Position numbers and translations under genes: made by a program. Below, piece by piece: positions 1-8,490 of a stretch of 64,000 bases of DNA; within the stretch, counting starts at the first letter, position 1; every line of letters starts with the position of its first letter. Below the pieces are notes generated by a model that saw only the letters and a program-made list of their open reading frames with translations, ran no database searches and had not been told where the DNA came from. Location: NCBI RefSeq assembly GCF_035944375.1, contig NZ_DASZBE010000016.1; one strand, given 5' to 3'. This stretch comes from Allobosea sp035944375 (GTDB lineage: Bacteria > Pseudomonadota > Alphaproteobacteria > Rhizobiales > Beijerinckiaceae).

Positions 1-61
1 AGACAGCGAAGCGGCCGATCTCTCGGCTACAAGGCCCAACGTCCTAGTGAAGCGCAGAAGA

Positions 62-83
62 GGCGCCGCTCAGCGGCGGCGCC
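62..83 (-). promoter_or_regulatory. Hairpin in the 5' leader of the leftward transcript
   Basis: An uninterrupted 8-bp stem, GGCGCCGC (62-69) with GCGGCGCC (76-83), encloses a 6-base loop. It lies 8 to 29 bases after the predicted start of the leftward transcript and has no T-tract, so it is a leader structure rather than an obvious terminator. Its role, for example RNA stability or ribosomal-protein autoregulation, cannot be told from the window. Confidence 0.45.
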
Positions 84-97
84 GTCTCGATGGGCGG

Positions 98-127
98 TTT
101 ATAGGTCCCACCACCCAAACCTGTCAA
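98..127 (-). promoter_or_regulatory. Strong sigma-70-type promoter reading leftward off the window
   Basis: On the minus strand a perfect -35 TTGACA (122-127) is followed after 18 bases by TATAAA (98-103), close to the housekeeping consensus. Transcription would start near 91 and run left out of the window. The gene served is not visible. A match this good in a GC-rich genome suggests a highly expressed gene such as a ribosomal protein, tRNA or rRNA, which is inference. The rest of 1-318 holds no reading frame I can support. Confidence 0.7.
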
Positions 128-318
128 CACGGTTTTTGAAAAAACTTCGCACCGGACCACCCACACAGTGCGGGCGGCATCCGTCCGGCTTCATTTCCAG
201 GGCCCAACCGCCCAATTTGCGGTCCTGCAACGCGATTTCCGGCGGAATCCGAATTTAGCGAATCGCGCGGTCGCAGCACTCGAACCCTATCTCGGAGCGA
301 GCGACGGTTTCATGACGC

Positions 319-1419
319 TCACGCGCGGTTGAGTCTGCCGCCCGTCAACGGCCGGGGCACGCCGGTTGTTCCCGGCAGGCTGAGCGGCAGCCCTTTCACC
401 GACCGGATCGCGAGATAGGCGAAGAGCTGCGCCTCGAGCGCGTCGCCATCCCAGCCTGCAGCCTCGACCGGTTCGACGGGAACGCCGAGCCTCGTGCTCA
501 GCCGCTGCATCAGATGACGGTTGAGCCGCCCGCCCCCCCCGACCAGCCAGCGGAGCGGCGCGCGCGGCACATGGCGCAAGGCGGCGACCAGGCTCTCGAC
601 GGTGAAGGCCGTCAGCGTCGCCGCGCCATCGGCATCCGACAGCGGCTCGACGATCCGGGCCCGGCGGTGGAAATCGTTGCGATCGAGCGATTTCGGTGCG
701 GGCCTGTCGAAGAAGGGATTGTCCATGAAGGCCGCGACGAGATCCTCATGAATGTGGCCGCTGGCGGCGAGCGCCCCGTCCGCATCATAGGGCCGCCCGA
801 GCCGGCGCAGCACGAAGTCGTCGAGCAGCGCACTCGCAGGGCCGGTGTCGAAGGCGATGACCTCCTCGCCCTCGATCCAGGTGACGTTGCCGACGCCACC
901 GAGGTTCAGCACCATCACGGGCTGCTCCATCCCCTGCGCCAGGGCGCGGTGATAGAGCGGCGCGAAGGGAGCACCCTCCCCGCCCGCGGCGACATCGGCA
1001 TGGCGGAAGCGGTCGACGGTCGCGATCCCCAGCGCCGCGGCAATGGCGGGGCCGTCGATCAACTGGCGCGTGAAGCGCTGTTGCGGGCGATGATAGACGG
1101 TCTGGCCGTGCAGGCCGATGAGATCGATGCCGGCCGGATCGATCTCGTGCTCGGCGATGAAGCGCCGGATCGCGGCGAGATGGTCGGCGGTGACCTCCGC
1201 CTCGAGCTCATGGAGCGGCTCGGTCAGGGCCCGCTCGGCCTGCACGATCAGCGCCTGGAGCGCCGTGCGTGTGCCGTCGCGATAGGGGTAGGAGGCTCCG
1301 GCCCCGAAACTGACGGCATCGTGCCCATCGCTGGTCACGATCGAGACGTCGATGCCGTCCATCGAGGTGCCGCTGATGACGCCCAGCGCGGTGAGGCTGT
1401 CCTGCCGAAGTCGGTCCAT
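319..1419 (-). CDS. anmK: Anhydro-N-acetylmuramic acid kinase
   Basis: Phosphorylates and opens 1,6-anhydro-MurNAc released by lytic transglycosylases, feeding cytoplasmic peptidoglycan recycling. The 366-aa product has the usual family length. Near the N-terminus it carries GVISGTSMDGID, the sugar-kinase phosphate loop of AnmK. Mid-protein there is LNLGGVGNVTW and FDTGPASALLDD, and near the end the glycine-rich LVGGGGRLN. The ATG start places the kinase motif about 13 residues in, as in homologues. It is the last leftward gene of a run with the two DUF1330 genes, 26 bases after the nearer one, and could be co-transcribed with them. Confidence 0.95.
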   Translation of the reverse strand: MDRLRQDSLTALGVISGTSMDGIDVSIVTSDGHDAVSFGAGASYPYRDGTRTALQALIVQAERALTEPLHELEAEVTADHLAAIRRFIAEHEIDPAGIDLIGLHGQTVYHRPQQRFTRQLIDGPAIAAALGIATVDRFRHADVAAGGEGAPFAPLYHRALAQGMEQPVMVLNLGGVGNVTWIEGEEVIAFDTGPASALLDDFVLRRLGRPYDADGALAASGHIHEDLVAAFMDNPFFDRPAPKSLDRNDFHRRARIVEPLSDADGAATLTAFTVESLVAALRHVPRAPLRWLVGGGGRLNRHLMQRLSTRLGVPVEPVEAAGWDGDALEAQLFAYLAIRSVKGLPLSLPGTTGVPRPLTGGRLNRA

Positions 1420-1445
1420 CGCCTGCCGTCCGCGCTGCTGTCGGC

Positions 1446-1754
1446 CTACTCGCCCGGCTGGGCTCCGTCATAGCCGCCGATGATGACGAGATCGACCTTG
1501 CCGACCTGGGCCAGGTGCTTCACCGCTTCCTGATACTCCGGAGAAGCGTAGCAGGCGCGCGCCGTCGCCTCGTCCTTGAATTCGAGGACGACGTTGTGCT
1601 TGCGGCCCTCGCCGCGGGCGAGCTTGTACTCGCCGCCGCGGACCAGGAATTTCGCTCCATATTTGGCGAAGGCCACCGCGTTGAGGGCGCGGTAGCGCGC
1701 ATATTCTTCTTCGTTGTCGACGTCGAGCCGCGCGATCCAGTAGCCCTTGGCCAT
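1446..1754 (-). CDS. DUF1330 family protein (first of a tandem pair)
   Basis: A 102-aa cytoplasmic protein beginning MAKGYWIARLDV, the typical opening of DUF1330, a dimeric ferredoxin-like alpha-beta fold of unknown function. The conserved KYGAKFLVRGG and HNVVLEFKD segments follow. The ATG at 1754 is preferred because it begins directly with the family's first strand; the longer upstream frame overlaps the neighbouring gene and shows no homology. The next DUF1330 gene ends one base away, so the two are almost certainly co-transcribed. No catalytic residues can be assigned. Confidence 0.85.
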   Translation of the reverse strand: MAKGYWIARLDVDNEEEYARYRALNAVAFAKYGAKFLVRGGEYKLARGEGRKHNVVLEFKDEATARACYASPEYQEAVKHLAQVGKVDLVIIGGYDGAQPGE

Positions 1755-1755
1755 G

Positions 1756-2043
1756 TCAGACGCCCTCGACCACGACGATGTCGATCTCGCCGGCGCCCTC
1801 GCGCAGCTTGCGGGCCTCGGCATAGTCCTGCGACATCGCATAGGCCTTGGCGGCCTCGAAGCTCTCAAACTCGATGACGACGTTGCGCGCCCGGCCTTCG
1901 CCTTCCGCCACGGTCATCATGCCGCCGCGCACCAGAGGCGTGCCGCCATATTTGCGGATGGCCTCGGAGGCCTTCGCCGCATAGGCCGACCATTGCGTCG
2001 CATTGGAGACCTTGGCGCGCGCCACGACATATCCCTTGGGCAT
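1756..2043 (-). CDS. DUF1330 family protein (second of a tandem pair)
   Basis: A 95-aa protein beginning MPKGYVVARAKV, with KYGGTPLVRGG and ARNVVIEFES aligning with the neighbouring DUF1330 protein, so the pair looks like an old tandem duplication. The two share the fold-defining segments but differ at many positions, so they may form hetero- or homodimers (inference). The gene lies between pyrF (37-base gap) and the first DUF1330 gene (1-base gap). Function is unknown; DUF1330 proteins are sometimes grouped with Dabb/EthD-like domains. Confidence 0.85.
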   Translation of the reverse strand: MPKGYVVARAKVSNATQWSAYAAKASEAIRKYGGTPLVRGGMMTVAEGEGRARNVVIEFESFEAAKAYAMSQDYAEARKLREGAGEIDIVVVEGV

Positions 2044-2080
2044 GATCCGAATCCTCTGAGAGTTCGACTGGAGCGCGAAC

Positions 2081-2788
2081 TTAGGAGGCCGCCGCGATCT
2101 CGTCCATGATCGCGGCCGCCGCCCCACGCGGGTCGGCTGCGCGAATGATGGGACGCCCGACGACGAGATGATCCACGCCGGCGCGGATCGCCTCGCCGGG
2201 TGTGAGGGTGCGCTTCTGGTCTCCGGCCGCGCTGCCGGCGGGCCGGATGCCCGGCGTTACGATCAGCATGTCGGAGCCGATGACGTCGCGAACGATCTCG
2301 GTTTCGGCCGCCGAGCAGACGATGCCGTCGATGCCGGCGGTGCGGGCCTGCTCGGCACGCAGGCGCACGAGGTCACGCACCGCGAGCCCATAACCGGCAT
2401 CGCGCAGATCGCCGTCGTCATAGGAGGTCAGAGCCGTGACCGCGAGGAGCTTCAGATCCGCCCCATCGCGCCCCTCGACGGCGCCGCGCATGGTCTGGGG
2501 ATAGGCGTGGACCGTGAGCAGGTCGACGCCGAGATTGCTCAGGGAGGCGACGCCCTCGGTCACTGTGTTGCCGATGTCGTGCAGCTTCAGGTCGAGAAAG
2601 ACCTTCTTGCCTTCGGCCACCAACTGCTGGGTGAGTTGCAGGCCGCCCGCGAAGGCGAGCGCATAGCCGATCTTGTAGAAGCTCGCGGAGTCACCGAGTT
2701 GCGAGACGATGCGATAGGCGTCCCAGATCGTCGGCACGTCGAGCGCGACGATCATGCGGTCGCGCAGGTCGTTGATCTTATGCGTCAT
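2081..2788 (-). CDS. pyrF: Orotidine 5'-phosphate decarboxylase
   Basis: Catalyses the last step of de novo UMP synthesis, decarboxylating OMP. The 235-aa product begins MTHKINDLRDRMIVALDVP. It has the catalytic FLDLKLHDIGNTV segment with the Lys-Asp-x-Lys-x-x-Asp array, and the phosphate-binding TPGIRP and VVGRPI near the C-terminus. The ATG at 2788 has GGGAG seven bases upstream; a longer version starting at 2821 lacks such support. It heads the leftward pyrF-DUF1330-DUF1330-anmK run and diverges from the membrane protein at 2993. Confidence 0.95.
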   Translation of the reverse strand: MTHKINDLRDRMIVALDVPTIWDAYRIVSQLGDSASFYKIGYALAFAGGLQLTQQLVAEGKKVFLDLKLHDIGNTVTEGVASLSNLGVDLLTVHAYPQTMRGAVEGRDGADLKLLAVTALTSYDDGDLRDAGYGLAVRDLVRLRAEQARTAGIDGIVCSAAETEIVRDVIGSDMLIVTPGIRPAGSAAGDQKRTLTPGEAIRAGVDHLVVGRPIIRAADPRGAAAAIMDEIAAAS

Positions 2789-2992
2789 CCAGCGGCTCCC
2801 GAGTTTTGAGGGAAGGCGCATGATTCGACTGTGGACGCAAGAGAGAGGCGGCTCTCCGTCTTTCCGGGTCGTTCATAGGCTCGGCCCGCATATCCCGACC
2901 GCGTGACTGACGCGCCACCCGCCCCTGCCGTATTGCCGGCCAAGGCGTATAGTCGGCGCGAGGCTTCACACCGATGGATTGGCGCAACGAGG

Positions 2993-4249
2993 ATGGTCGT
3001 GGACGAAAACGCCCTTCTGAGCCGCCTCGCGGTCTCCCTTGCGATCGGCTTGTTGATCGGGCTCGAGCGTGGCTGGCGCAGCCGCGACGAGGACGATCAC
3101 CTGCGGACCGCCGGTCTGCGCACCTTCGCTCTGTCCGGCCTGCTCGGCGGCGTGACCGGCCTCATCGGGCAGCAACAAGGCACCACTCTGATCGGCCTGG
3201 TTTTCCTTGGCTACAGCGCCGCCTTCGCGGCGTTCCACTGGCTGGAGGCCCGGGCAGAGCGCAATTTCAGCGTGACCTCGGTCGTCGCCGGCATGTCGAC
3301 CTTTATGCTGGGAGTCCTCGCCGTGGTCGGCGACCTTAGTGCCGCGATCGCCGGTGCCGTGGCGATGGCCGTGCTGCTGGCGATGCGCGAGCAATTGCAC
3401 CGCTGGGTTGCCTCGCTGAGCTGGGCGGAGATCCGCTCCGGTCTGACCCTGCTCGCCATGACATTCCTCCTGCTGCCGATATTGCCGAACCGGACGATCG
3501 ACCCGTGGGATGCCATCAATCCCTACATCATCTGGCTACTGACCATCCTGATCGCGGCAGTGTCGTTCAGCGGCTATGTCGCGATCCGCATCTTCGGCGA
3601 TCGCCTCGGCGTGATGATGGCGGCGGTCTGCGGCGGCCTCGCCTCTTCGACCGCCACCACCATGACGCTCGCCGAGTTGGTAAGACAGCATCCCGAATCC
3701 CGGAACTTGCTCGCCGCTGGCATCCTGACGGCGGGGCTGGTCATGGTGGCCCGTGTCGCCATCGTCGCAAGCGCCCTGAACCCGATGCTGTTGCAGTCAT
3801 TGCTGCTGCCGCTCCTATCCGGCGGCTTCGTCCTGGCGGTCGGGGCCGGTCTGATGCTGGTGTTCAGCCGAGGCACCTCCCAGCAGCCCGTGCTGAAAAT
3901 CGCAAACCCCCTCGAAATGGCCTCGGCGCTGAAGATGGCGGCCCTGCTGACCTCGGTCATGCTCGCCGCGCACCTGCTCCAGCGGTATTTCGGCGATGCC
4001 GGCGTGCTGGCGACGGCCGGCCTGTCGGGGATGGCCGATGTTGACGCCATCGTCATCTCGATGGCCCGCATGGCGATGGGAGCGGTCGATCCCGCGCTCG
4101 CGGCTCAGGCGATCCTGCTCGCTACCGCCGTCAACACGCTGGTCAAATCCGTGCTCGCGGCAGCGGCCGGCGATGGCAAACTCGGGCTTCTCGTCGCCCT
4201 CGTCAGCGTCGTCGCGGTCGCTGCAGGCGCTGTCACCGCGCTTGGCTGA
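2993..4249 (+). CDS. MgtC/SapB family membrane protein with DUF4010
   Basis: A hydrophobic protein of about 418 aa. The N-terminal third resembles the MgtC/SapB domain (SLAIGLLIGLERGW, LRTFALSGLLGG) and the rest matches DUF4010 (GGLASSTATTMTLAELVRQ, GMADVDAIVISMARM). I count roughly ten or more membrane segments. Function is unknown; a transporter or channel role is often assumed. The start is uncertain. The ATG at 2993 has its AGG touching the codon, while a GTG two codons later at 2999 has GAGG at ideal spacing. A GTG at 2903 would add about 30 unconserved residues. Confidence 0.8.
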   Translation: MVVDENALLSRLAVSLAIGLLIGLERGWRSRDEDDHLRTAGLRTFALSGLLGGVTGLIGQQQGTTLIGLVFLGYSAAFAAFHWLEARAERNFSVTSVVAGMSTFMLGVLAVVGDLSAAIAGAVAMAVLLAMREQLHRWVASLSWAEIRSGLTLLAMTFLLLPILPNRTIDPWDAINPYIIWLLTILIAAVSFSGYVAIRIFGDRLGVMMAAVCGGLASSTATTMTLAELVRQHPESRNLLAAGILTAGLVMVARVAIVASALNPMLLQSLLLPLLSGGFVLAVGAGLMLVFSRGTSQQPVLKIANPLEMASALKMAALLTSVMLAAHLLQRYFGDAGVLATAGLSGMADVDAIVISMARMAMGAVDPALAAQAILLATAVNTLVKSVLAAAAGDGKLGLLVALVSVVAVAAGAVTALG

Positions 4250-4274
4250 GTGCGGCTACAGCGCCTGCAGCCGT

Positions 4275-4934
4275 TCAGGACTGCGGCATCGCGGGCTGCT
4301 GCTCCAAGGCCTGTGCGAAGACCTGCGCCCAGACATCGCCGGTCTGCGCGCCGGAGACCGCGAGCTTGCCGTCGATGATGAAGAAGGGCACGCCGGTGAC
4401 ACCGACCTGCTGAGCGTGAGACTCGAGCCCGACCACGGTCTCGCGCAGCTCCTCATTGGTCAGTTCGTCGCGCGCGGCCTGCTCGTCGAAGCCCTGCTCG
4501 ACGGCAATGGCGACGAGTGTGTCGAGATCGCCGATGTCTCGGCCGTCCTGCCAATAGGCCTTGAACAGCGCCGCCTTCATCTCGGTGCCGCGCTGCACGG
4601 TCGAAGCGGCGGCGACCAGCATATGCGCCATGCGGGTGTTGACGCTTTTCGTAACGCGGGCCCAGTTGAAGGTGACGCCGCTTTCGAGCGCCGCTTCCGA
4701 CAGGCGGATCTCGATCTCCTTGCGCTTTCCGGCGCCGAACTTGGCCTCGAGATAGGCGGTGCGGTCCATGCCTTCGGCCGGCATGTCGGGGTTCAGCTCA
4801 TAGGGCAGCCAGGTGATGGCGACACGGTCGGTCAGGCCATGGCTGTCCAGCGCCTTCTCAAGCCGCGCCTTGCCGATGAAGCACCAGGGGCAGGCGAGAT
4901 CGGAAACGATCGCGATGGGCAGTTTGTCTTGCAT
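4275..4934 (-). CDS. DsbA family oxidoreductase (FrnE-like)
   Basis: A 219-aa thioredoxin-fold protein with the redox motif CPWC at residues 15-18, followed by FIGKARLE, as in cytoplasmic FrnE/YwbO-type DsbA proteins. GVTGVPFFIIDGKLAVSGAQ near the C-terminus is the conserved cis-Pro region. There is no signal peptide, so unlike classical DsbA it should act in the cytoplasm as a disulfide isomerase or polyketide-type oxidoreductase. It converges with the DUF4010 gene (25-base gap). The toxin gene upstream reads in the same direction. Confidence 0.88.
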   Translation of the reverse strand: MQDKLPIAIVSDLACPWCFIGKARLEKALDSHGLTDRVAITWLPYELNPDMPAEGMDRTAYLEAKFGAGKRKEIEIRLSEAALESGVTFNWARVTKSVNTRMAHMLVAAASTVQRGTEMKAALFKAYWQDGRDIGDLDTLVAIAVEQGFDEQAARDELTNEELRETVVGLESHAQQVGVTGVPFFIIDGKLAVSGAQTGDVWAQVFAQALEQQPAMPQS

Positions 4935-4944
4935 GGGAGTGTCC

Positions 4945-5331
4945 TCAAACCTTTTGTATCGCCCCGCCGTAGCGGGCTATCGTGCTGTCGGACGTCAACA
5001 GGGTGATCCCTTCGACCCTCGCCTGCGCGATCAATATCCTGTCGAACGGATCCCTGTGGATCGGCAGCAAATCACCGATCGCAACCGCATGCTCGCCCGT
5101 GACCGGCACCTCGACAAAACCACGGTCGAGCAGACCGCGTCTCAGAAGTCTCGCGTCGACCGAGAAATCGCTCCGGCCGAGGCTGGTCTTGATAGCGATC
5201 TCCCACAGGCTCGCCGCGCTGAAATACAACTCGCTCTCGGATGAGTCGATAATGCGTCGCGCTTCCGCCGACAGCCGGTCGGGTCGACCCGCGTTCCACA
5301 GCAGGAGGTGCGTGTCGAGGAGCGCCTTCAC
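4945..5331 (-). CDS. PIN-domain toxin of a type II toxin-antitoxin pair
   Basis: A 128-aa PIN-domain ribonuclease of the VapC class. The first acidic residue is in LLDTHLLLWN, the next cluster in SLWEIAIKTSLG, and the last acids in HRDPFDRILIAQA and LTSDSTI, which together would hold the catalytic metals. Toxins of this type cleave tRNA or other RNA when released from their antitoxin. The start codon overlaps the end of the Phd-type antitoxin gene by four bases, the usual coupling in such operons. All expected acidic residues are present, so the toxin looks intact. Confidence 0.9.
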   Translation of the reverse strand: MKALLDTHLLLWNAGRPDRLSAEARRIIDSSESELYFSAASLWEIAIKTSLGRSDFSVDARLLRRGLLDRGFVEVPVTGEHAVAIGDLLPIHRDPFDRILIAQARVEGITLLTSDSTIARYGGAIQKV

Positions 5332-5573
5332 GAGCGCCCGTTGAACATGGCTTCGATCTCTTCGCGCCCCATCTCATTGAAATCATCAGGCACCGTCATT
5401 TGCCCGACCATGAAACCGGTGCGTCGGAGCGGCTTGGTCTCGACCGGCTCCAGCGGAACGACCTTGACCATGGGCTTCCCCGCCTTGGCGATGATGAAGG
5501 CTTCGCCCTTCGCGGCGCGTTCGACCAGGCGCGACAGATGCGTCTTCGCGTCGTGGATGTTGACCTTCTCCAT
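5328..5573 (-). CDS. Phd/YefM family antitoxin
   Basis: An 81-aa antitoxin. The N-terminal half (NIHDAKTHLSRLVERAAKGE, then FIIAKAGKPMVKVVPLEP) is the classic Phd/YefM DNA-binding and dimerisation domain. The C-terminal half, ending in FNEMGREEIEAMFNGRS, would wrap the PIN toxin. It is the first gene of the pair and overlaps the toxin by four bases. Phd-PIN combinations are common mixed pairings. The upstream region (5574-5626) is short and probably holds the autoregulated promoter. Confidence 0.9.
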   Translation of the reverse strand: MEKVNIHDAKTHLSRLVERAAKGEAFIIAKAGKPMVKVVPLEPVETKPLRRTGFMVGQMTVPDDFNEMGREEIEAMFNGRS

Positions 5574-5626
5574 GACCGCCCTCGGGTTAGTTCAATTGGG
5601 TTAGTTTACCAGAGCGGCCGTTGTCT

Positions 5627-6694
5627 TCAAGCCGGCGGGTAGAGGTGCCGCTCACCATGGCGGTCTTCAGCCAATGCTTCGGCGCCGGGCGTCTCGCAGG
5701 CCGAGAGGAAGGCTGGGCCGACGGGGATCTTTCCCGCCCCGCCGGGGATGTCGAGGATATAGGTCGGCTGGCACAGGCCGGACAGATGGCCTCGCAGGCT
5801 TTTGACGAGGGACTGCCCCTCTTCCAGCGAGAGCCGGAACGCCACCGTGCCGGGCGCGAAGTCCGGATGGTGCAGATAATAGGGCTTCACCCGGTTCTCG
5901 ACGAAGGCGCGCATCAGGGCCGACAGGGTCGCTACGTCGGCATTGACGCCCTTCAGCAGGACGCTCTGGCTGATCAGGACATGGCCGGCATCCGCAAGCC
6001 GCGCCAGTGCGGTCCGTGCAGCGGGCGTGAACTCGCGCGGGTGATTGGCATGGATAGCGACATAGCTCGCCTTGCCCGGGATCCGCAGCGCGGCGGCATA
6101 ATCGGCCGTGATGCGGTCGGGCTCGACCATCGGCACACGGGTGTGCCAACGCGCCACCTTGATATGGTCGATCGCGCCCAGACGCTGCGCCACCTCCCGC
6201 ACCCGCCTGGCCGAGAGGATCAACGGGTCGCCGCCCGTCATGATGACCTCCCAGATCTCGGGATGATCGGTGAGATAGGCCAGCGCCGCCGCGAGCTTCC
6301 CGCCCGTCAACGCATCGCCGCCGGGGCCGACCATCTCGCGGCGGAAGCAGAAGCGGCAATAGACCGGGCAGGCATGGACGAGCTTGAGCAGGGCACGGTC
6401 GGGATAACGATGCACCACGCCCTCGACCGGCGAGTGGGCCTCGTCGCCGATCGGATCGGCGCGTTCCTGCGGCAGCGTGACGAGTTCGGCCGGGTCCGGG
6501 ACGAACTGGCGCGCGATCGGGTCGGCAGGATCGGCCGGGTCGATCAGCGCGGCCATGGCCGGCGTCACCGAGACGGCGTAGCGCGCGGCCACGGCCTCCA
6601 GCGCCTCGCGCCGCGCGGGTGCGACGAGGCCGGCCTCGACGAGGCCCCCAACGCTGCGCAGCGGCTGTCCGCCGGGAGGCTGGTGAAGGGTCAT
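5627..6694 (-). CDS. epmB: EF-P beta-lysylation protein EpmB (lysine 2,3-aminomutase)
   Basis: A radical-SAM, PLP-dependent aminomutase that converts (S)-alpha-lysine to (R)-beta-lysine, the donor for EF-P modification. The 355-aa product has the cluster-binding CxxxCxxC motif with Cys109, Cys113 and Cys116 (HACPVYCRFCFRRE), the SAM-contacting TGGDPLIL, and the C-terminal CQPTYILDIPGGAGKIP region with the PLP lysine. It is shorter than clostridial KamA, as expected for EpmB. Its start overlaps the stop of epmA by four bases, so the two are translated together. Confidence 0.93.
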   Translation of the reverse strand: MTLHQPPGGQPLRSVGGLVEAGLVAPARREALEAVAARYAVSVTPAMAALIDPADPADPIARQFVPDPAELVTLPQERADPIGDEAHSPVEGVVHRYPDRALLKLVHACPVYCRFCFRREMVGPGGDALTGGKLAAALAYLTDHPEIWEVIMTGGDPLILSARRVREVAQRLGAIDHIKVARWHTRVPMVEPDRITADYAAALRIPGKASYVAIHANHPREFTPAARTALARLADAGHVLISQSVLLKGVNADVATLSALMRAFVENRVKPYYLHHPDFAPGTVAFRLSLEEGQSLVKSLRGHLSGLCQPTYILDIPGGAGKIPVGPAFLSACETPGAEALAEDRHGERHLYPPA

Positions 6695-7755
6695 GCCGCT
6701 CCCCTGCCCGGTTCCGCCACCGGCGTCCAGAGCACATCCTCGATCCGGCGGGCGCCCGTGCAGAGCATGACGAGGCGATCGAAGCCCAGCGCGATGCCGC
6801 TCGCCTGCGGCATCACGGCGAGCGCGCTCAGGAAATCCTCGTCGATGGGATAGCGCTCACCATAGATGCGCGCCTTCTCATCCATGTCGGCCTCGAAGCG
6901 GCGGCGCTGCTCGGCCGGATCGGTCAGTTCGCCGAACGCATTCGCCAGTTCAACACCGCAGGCATAGAGCTCGAAGCGCTCGGAGACGCGCGGATCGCCG
7001 GGCTTCGGCCGCGCGAGCGCGGCCTCCGAGATCGGGTACTCGCACAGGATCGTCGCCCGCCCCCGGCCGAGATGCGGCTCGATCCGCTCGGAGAGGATGC
7101 GGCTGAAGATGTCGGACCAGCTGTCGTCATCGGCGACCCGGATGCCGGCCTCGGCCGCATCGGCGGCGAGCCCGCCGCGATCGACGTCGTTGTCGGCGGT
7201 GACGGTACGCAGCAGGTCGATGCCGGCGTGGCGCTGGAAGGCGTCCTGGAGCGTCAGCCGTTCGGGCTGCGCGAAGGGGTCCGCCTCGACGCCGCGCCAA
7301 TGCAGCCGCGTCACGCCAGAAGCGCGGGCCGCCTCGGCCATGAGAGCGCCGGCATCCTGCATCAGCGTCTCGTAGCCCTCGCCGGCGCGATACCATTCCA
7401 GCATCGTGAATTCGGGGTGATGCAGCGCGGTGCGCTCGCGGTTGCGGAAGACGCGGGCGAAATCGAAGATGCGGGGCTCGCCGGCGGCCAGCAGCTTCTT
7501 GGCGGCGAATTCGGGCGAGGTGTGCAGGTAATAGGGATGGTGGGCCCCGCCATCGTCGATCAGCGTCGTGGCGAAGCCGTGCAGATGCGTCTCGTTGCTG
7601 GGCGAGACCTGCAGGATCGCGGCCTCGACCTCGACGAAATCGCGCGCCTCGAACCAGCGGCGCAGCGCCGCCCTGATGCGGCCGCGCGCCAGAAGCGCCG
7701 GGCGACGGTCGGCATGGATGTCGGGCCGCCAGAACGGCGGAAGAGCGTTTGTCAT
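6691..7755 (-). CDS. epmA: EF-P--(R)-beta-lysine ligase EpmA (GenX/PoxA)
   Basis: A class II lysyl-tRNA-synthetase paralogue that attaches beta-lysine to a lysine of EF-P instead of to tRNA. The 354-aa length fits the family, which lacks the anticodon-binding domain. Motif 2 is visible as ARVFRNRERTALHHPEFTMLEWY, and motif 3 as the C-terminal ASGIALGFDRLVML. LHTSPEFAAKKLL belongs to the substrate pocket. It leads the epmA-epmB operon and diverges from efp with a 115-base gap, so modifier and target genes share an intergenic region. Confidence 0.94.
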   Translation of the reverse strand: MTNALPPFWRPDIHADRRPALLARGRIRAALRRWFEARDFVEVEAAILQVSPSNETHLHGFATTLIDDGGAHHPYYLHTSPEFAAKKLLAAGEPRIFDFARVFRNRERTALHHPEFTMLEWYRAGEGYETLMQDAGALMAEAARASGVTRLHWRGVEADPFAQPERLTLQDAFQRHAGIDLLRTVTADNDVDRGGLAADAAEAGIRVADDDSWSDIFSRILSERIEPHLGRGRATILCEYPISEAALARPKPGDPRVSERFELYACGVELANAFGELTDPAEQRRRFEADMDEKARIYGERYPIDEDFLSALAVMPQASGIALGFDRLVMLCTGARRIEDVLWTPVAEPGRGAA

Positions 7756-7870
7756 CGTCTCGGGTTCAAGAACGTCGGCAAGCTTCCGTTTCGCCTGCGA
7801 ATGCGGTAGTGGCGCGGCAAGGATTTCGCCAAGGGCGCCATGGCGCGGCGCAAGCTCAAGGACAAGTCAC

Positions 7871-8440
7871 GTGGTCAAGGTCATCGCATCCTCCGTTCGC
7901 AAGGGCAATGTGCTCGAGCTCGACGGTCATCTCTGCTCGGTCCTGTCGGCCGAGAGCTTCTTCCCCGGCAAGGGCACGCCGACGACGCAGATCGACATGC
8001 GCCGCATCTCCGACGGCGTGAAGATGACGCAGCGCTACAAGACGACCGAGCAGGTCGAGCGCGCCTATGTCGAGGACCGCGACTTCACCTATCTCTACCA
8101 GGATGGCGAGCAGTACGTGTTCATGAACCCCGAGACCTTCGACCAGATCAATGTCGATGGCGAGGTGGTCGGCACCATGGCTCCCTATCTGCAGGAAGGC
8201 ATGAAGGTCTCGCTCTCGGTGTTCGAGGACAAGGCCGTGGCGATCGAGCTGCCGCAGCGCGTGACCGTCGAGGTCGCCGAGACCGAGCCGGTGACCAAGG
8301 GCCAGACCGCCTCCTCCTCCTACAAGCCCGCGATGCTGGTCAACGGCGTGCGCACCGCGGTGCCGCCGCATATCGGCCCCGGTGTCCGCATCGTCGTGCT
8401 GACGGAAGACGGCTCCTATGTGGAGCGCGCCAAGGATTGA
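7871..8440 (+). CDS. efp: Elongation factor P
   Basis: Binds between the P and E sites and relieves ribosome stalling at polyproline stretches. With the GTG start at 7871 the product has 189 aa, and the loop FFPGKGTP places the modifiable lysine at residue 34, the same number as in E. coli. The start is supported by AAGGA eight bases upstream and by KVIASSVRKGN matching the family N-terminus. The three domains end in GQTASSSYKPA and the conserved C-terminal DGSYVERAKD. It faces epmA-epmB, which fits modification of Lys34 by beta-lysine. Confidence 0.96.
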   Translation: MVKVIASSVRKGNVLELDGHLCSVLSAESFFPGKGTPTTQIDMRRISDGVKMTQRYKTTEQVERAYVEDRDFTYLYQDGEQYVFMNPETFDQINVDGEVVGTMAPYLQEGMKVSLSVFEDKAVAIELPQRVTVEVAETEPVTKGQTASSSYKPAMLVNGVRTAVPPHIGPGVRIVVLTEDGSYVERAKD

Positions 8441-8490
8441 TTTCGGCGGCCGGTGCAAACACCGGAAGCATGCTTATATCGGCGATGCGG

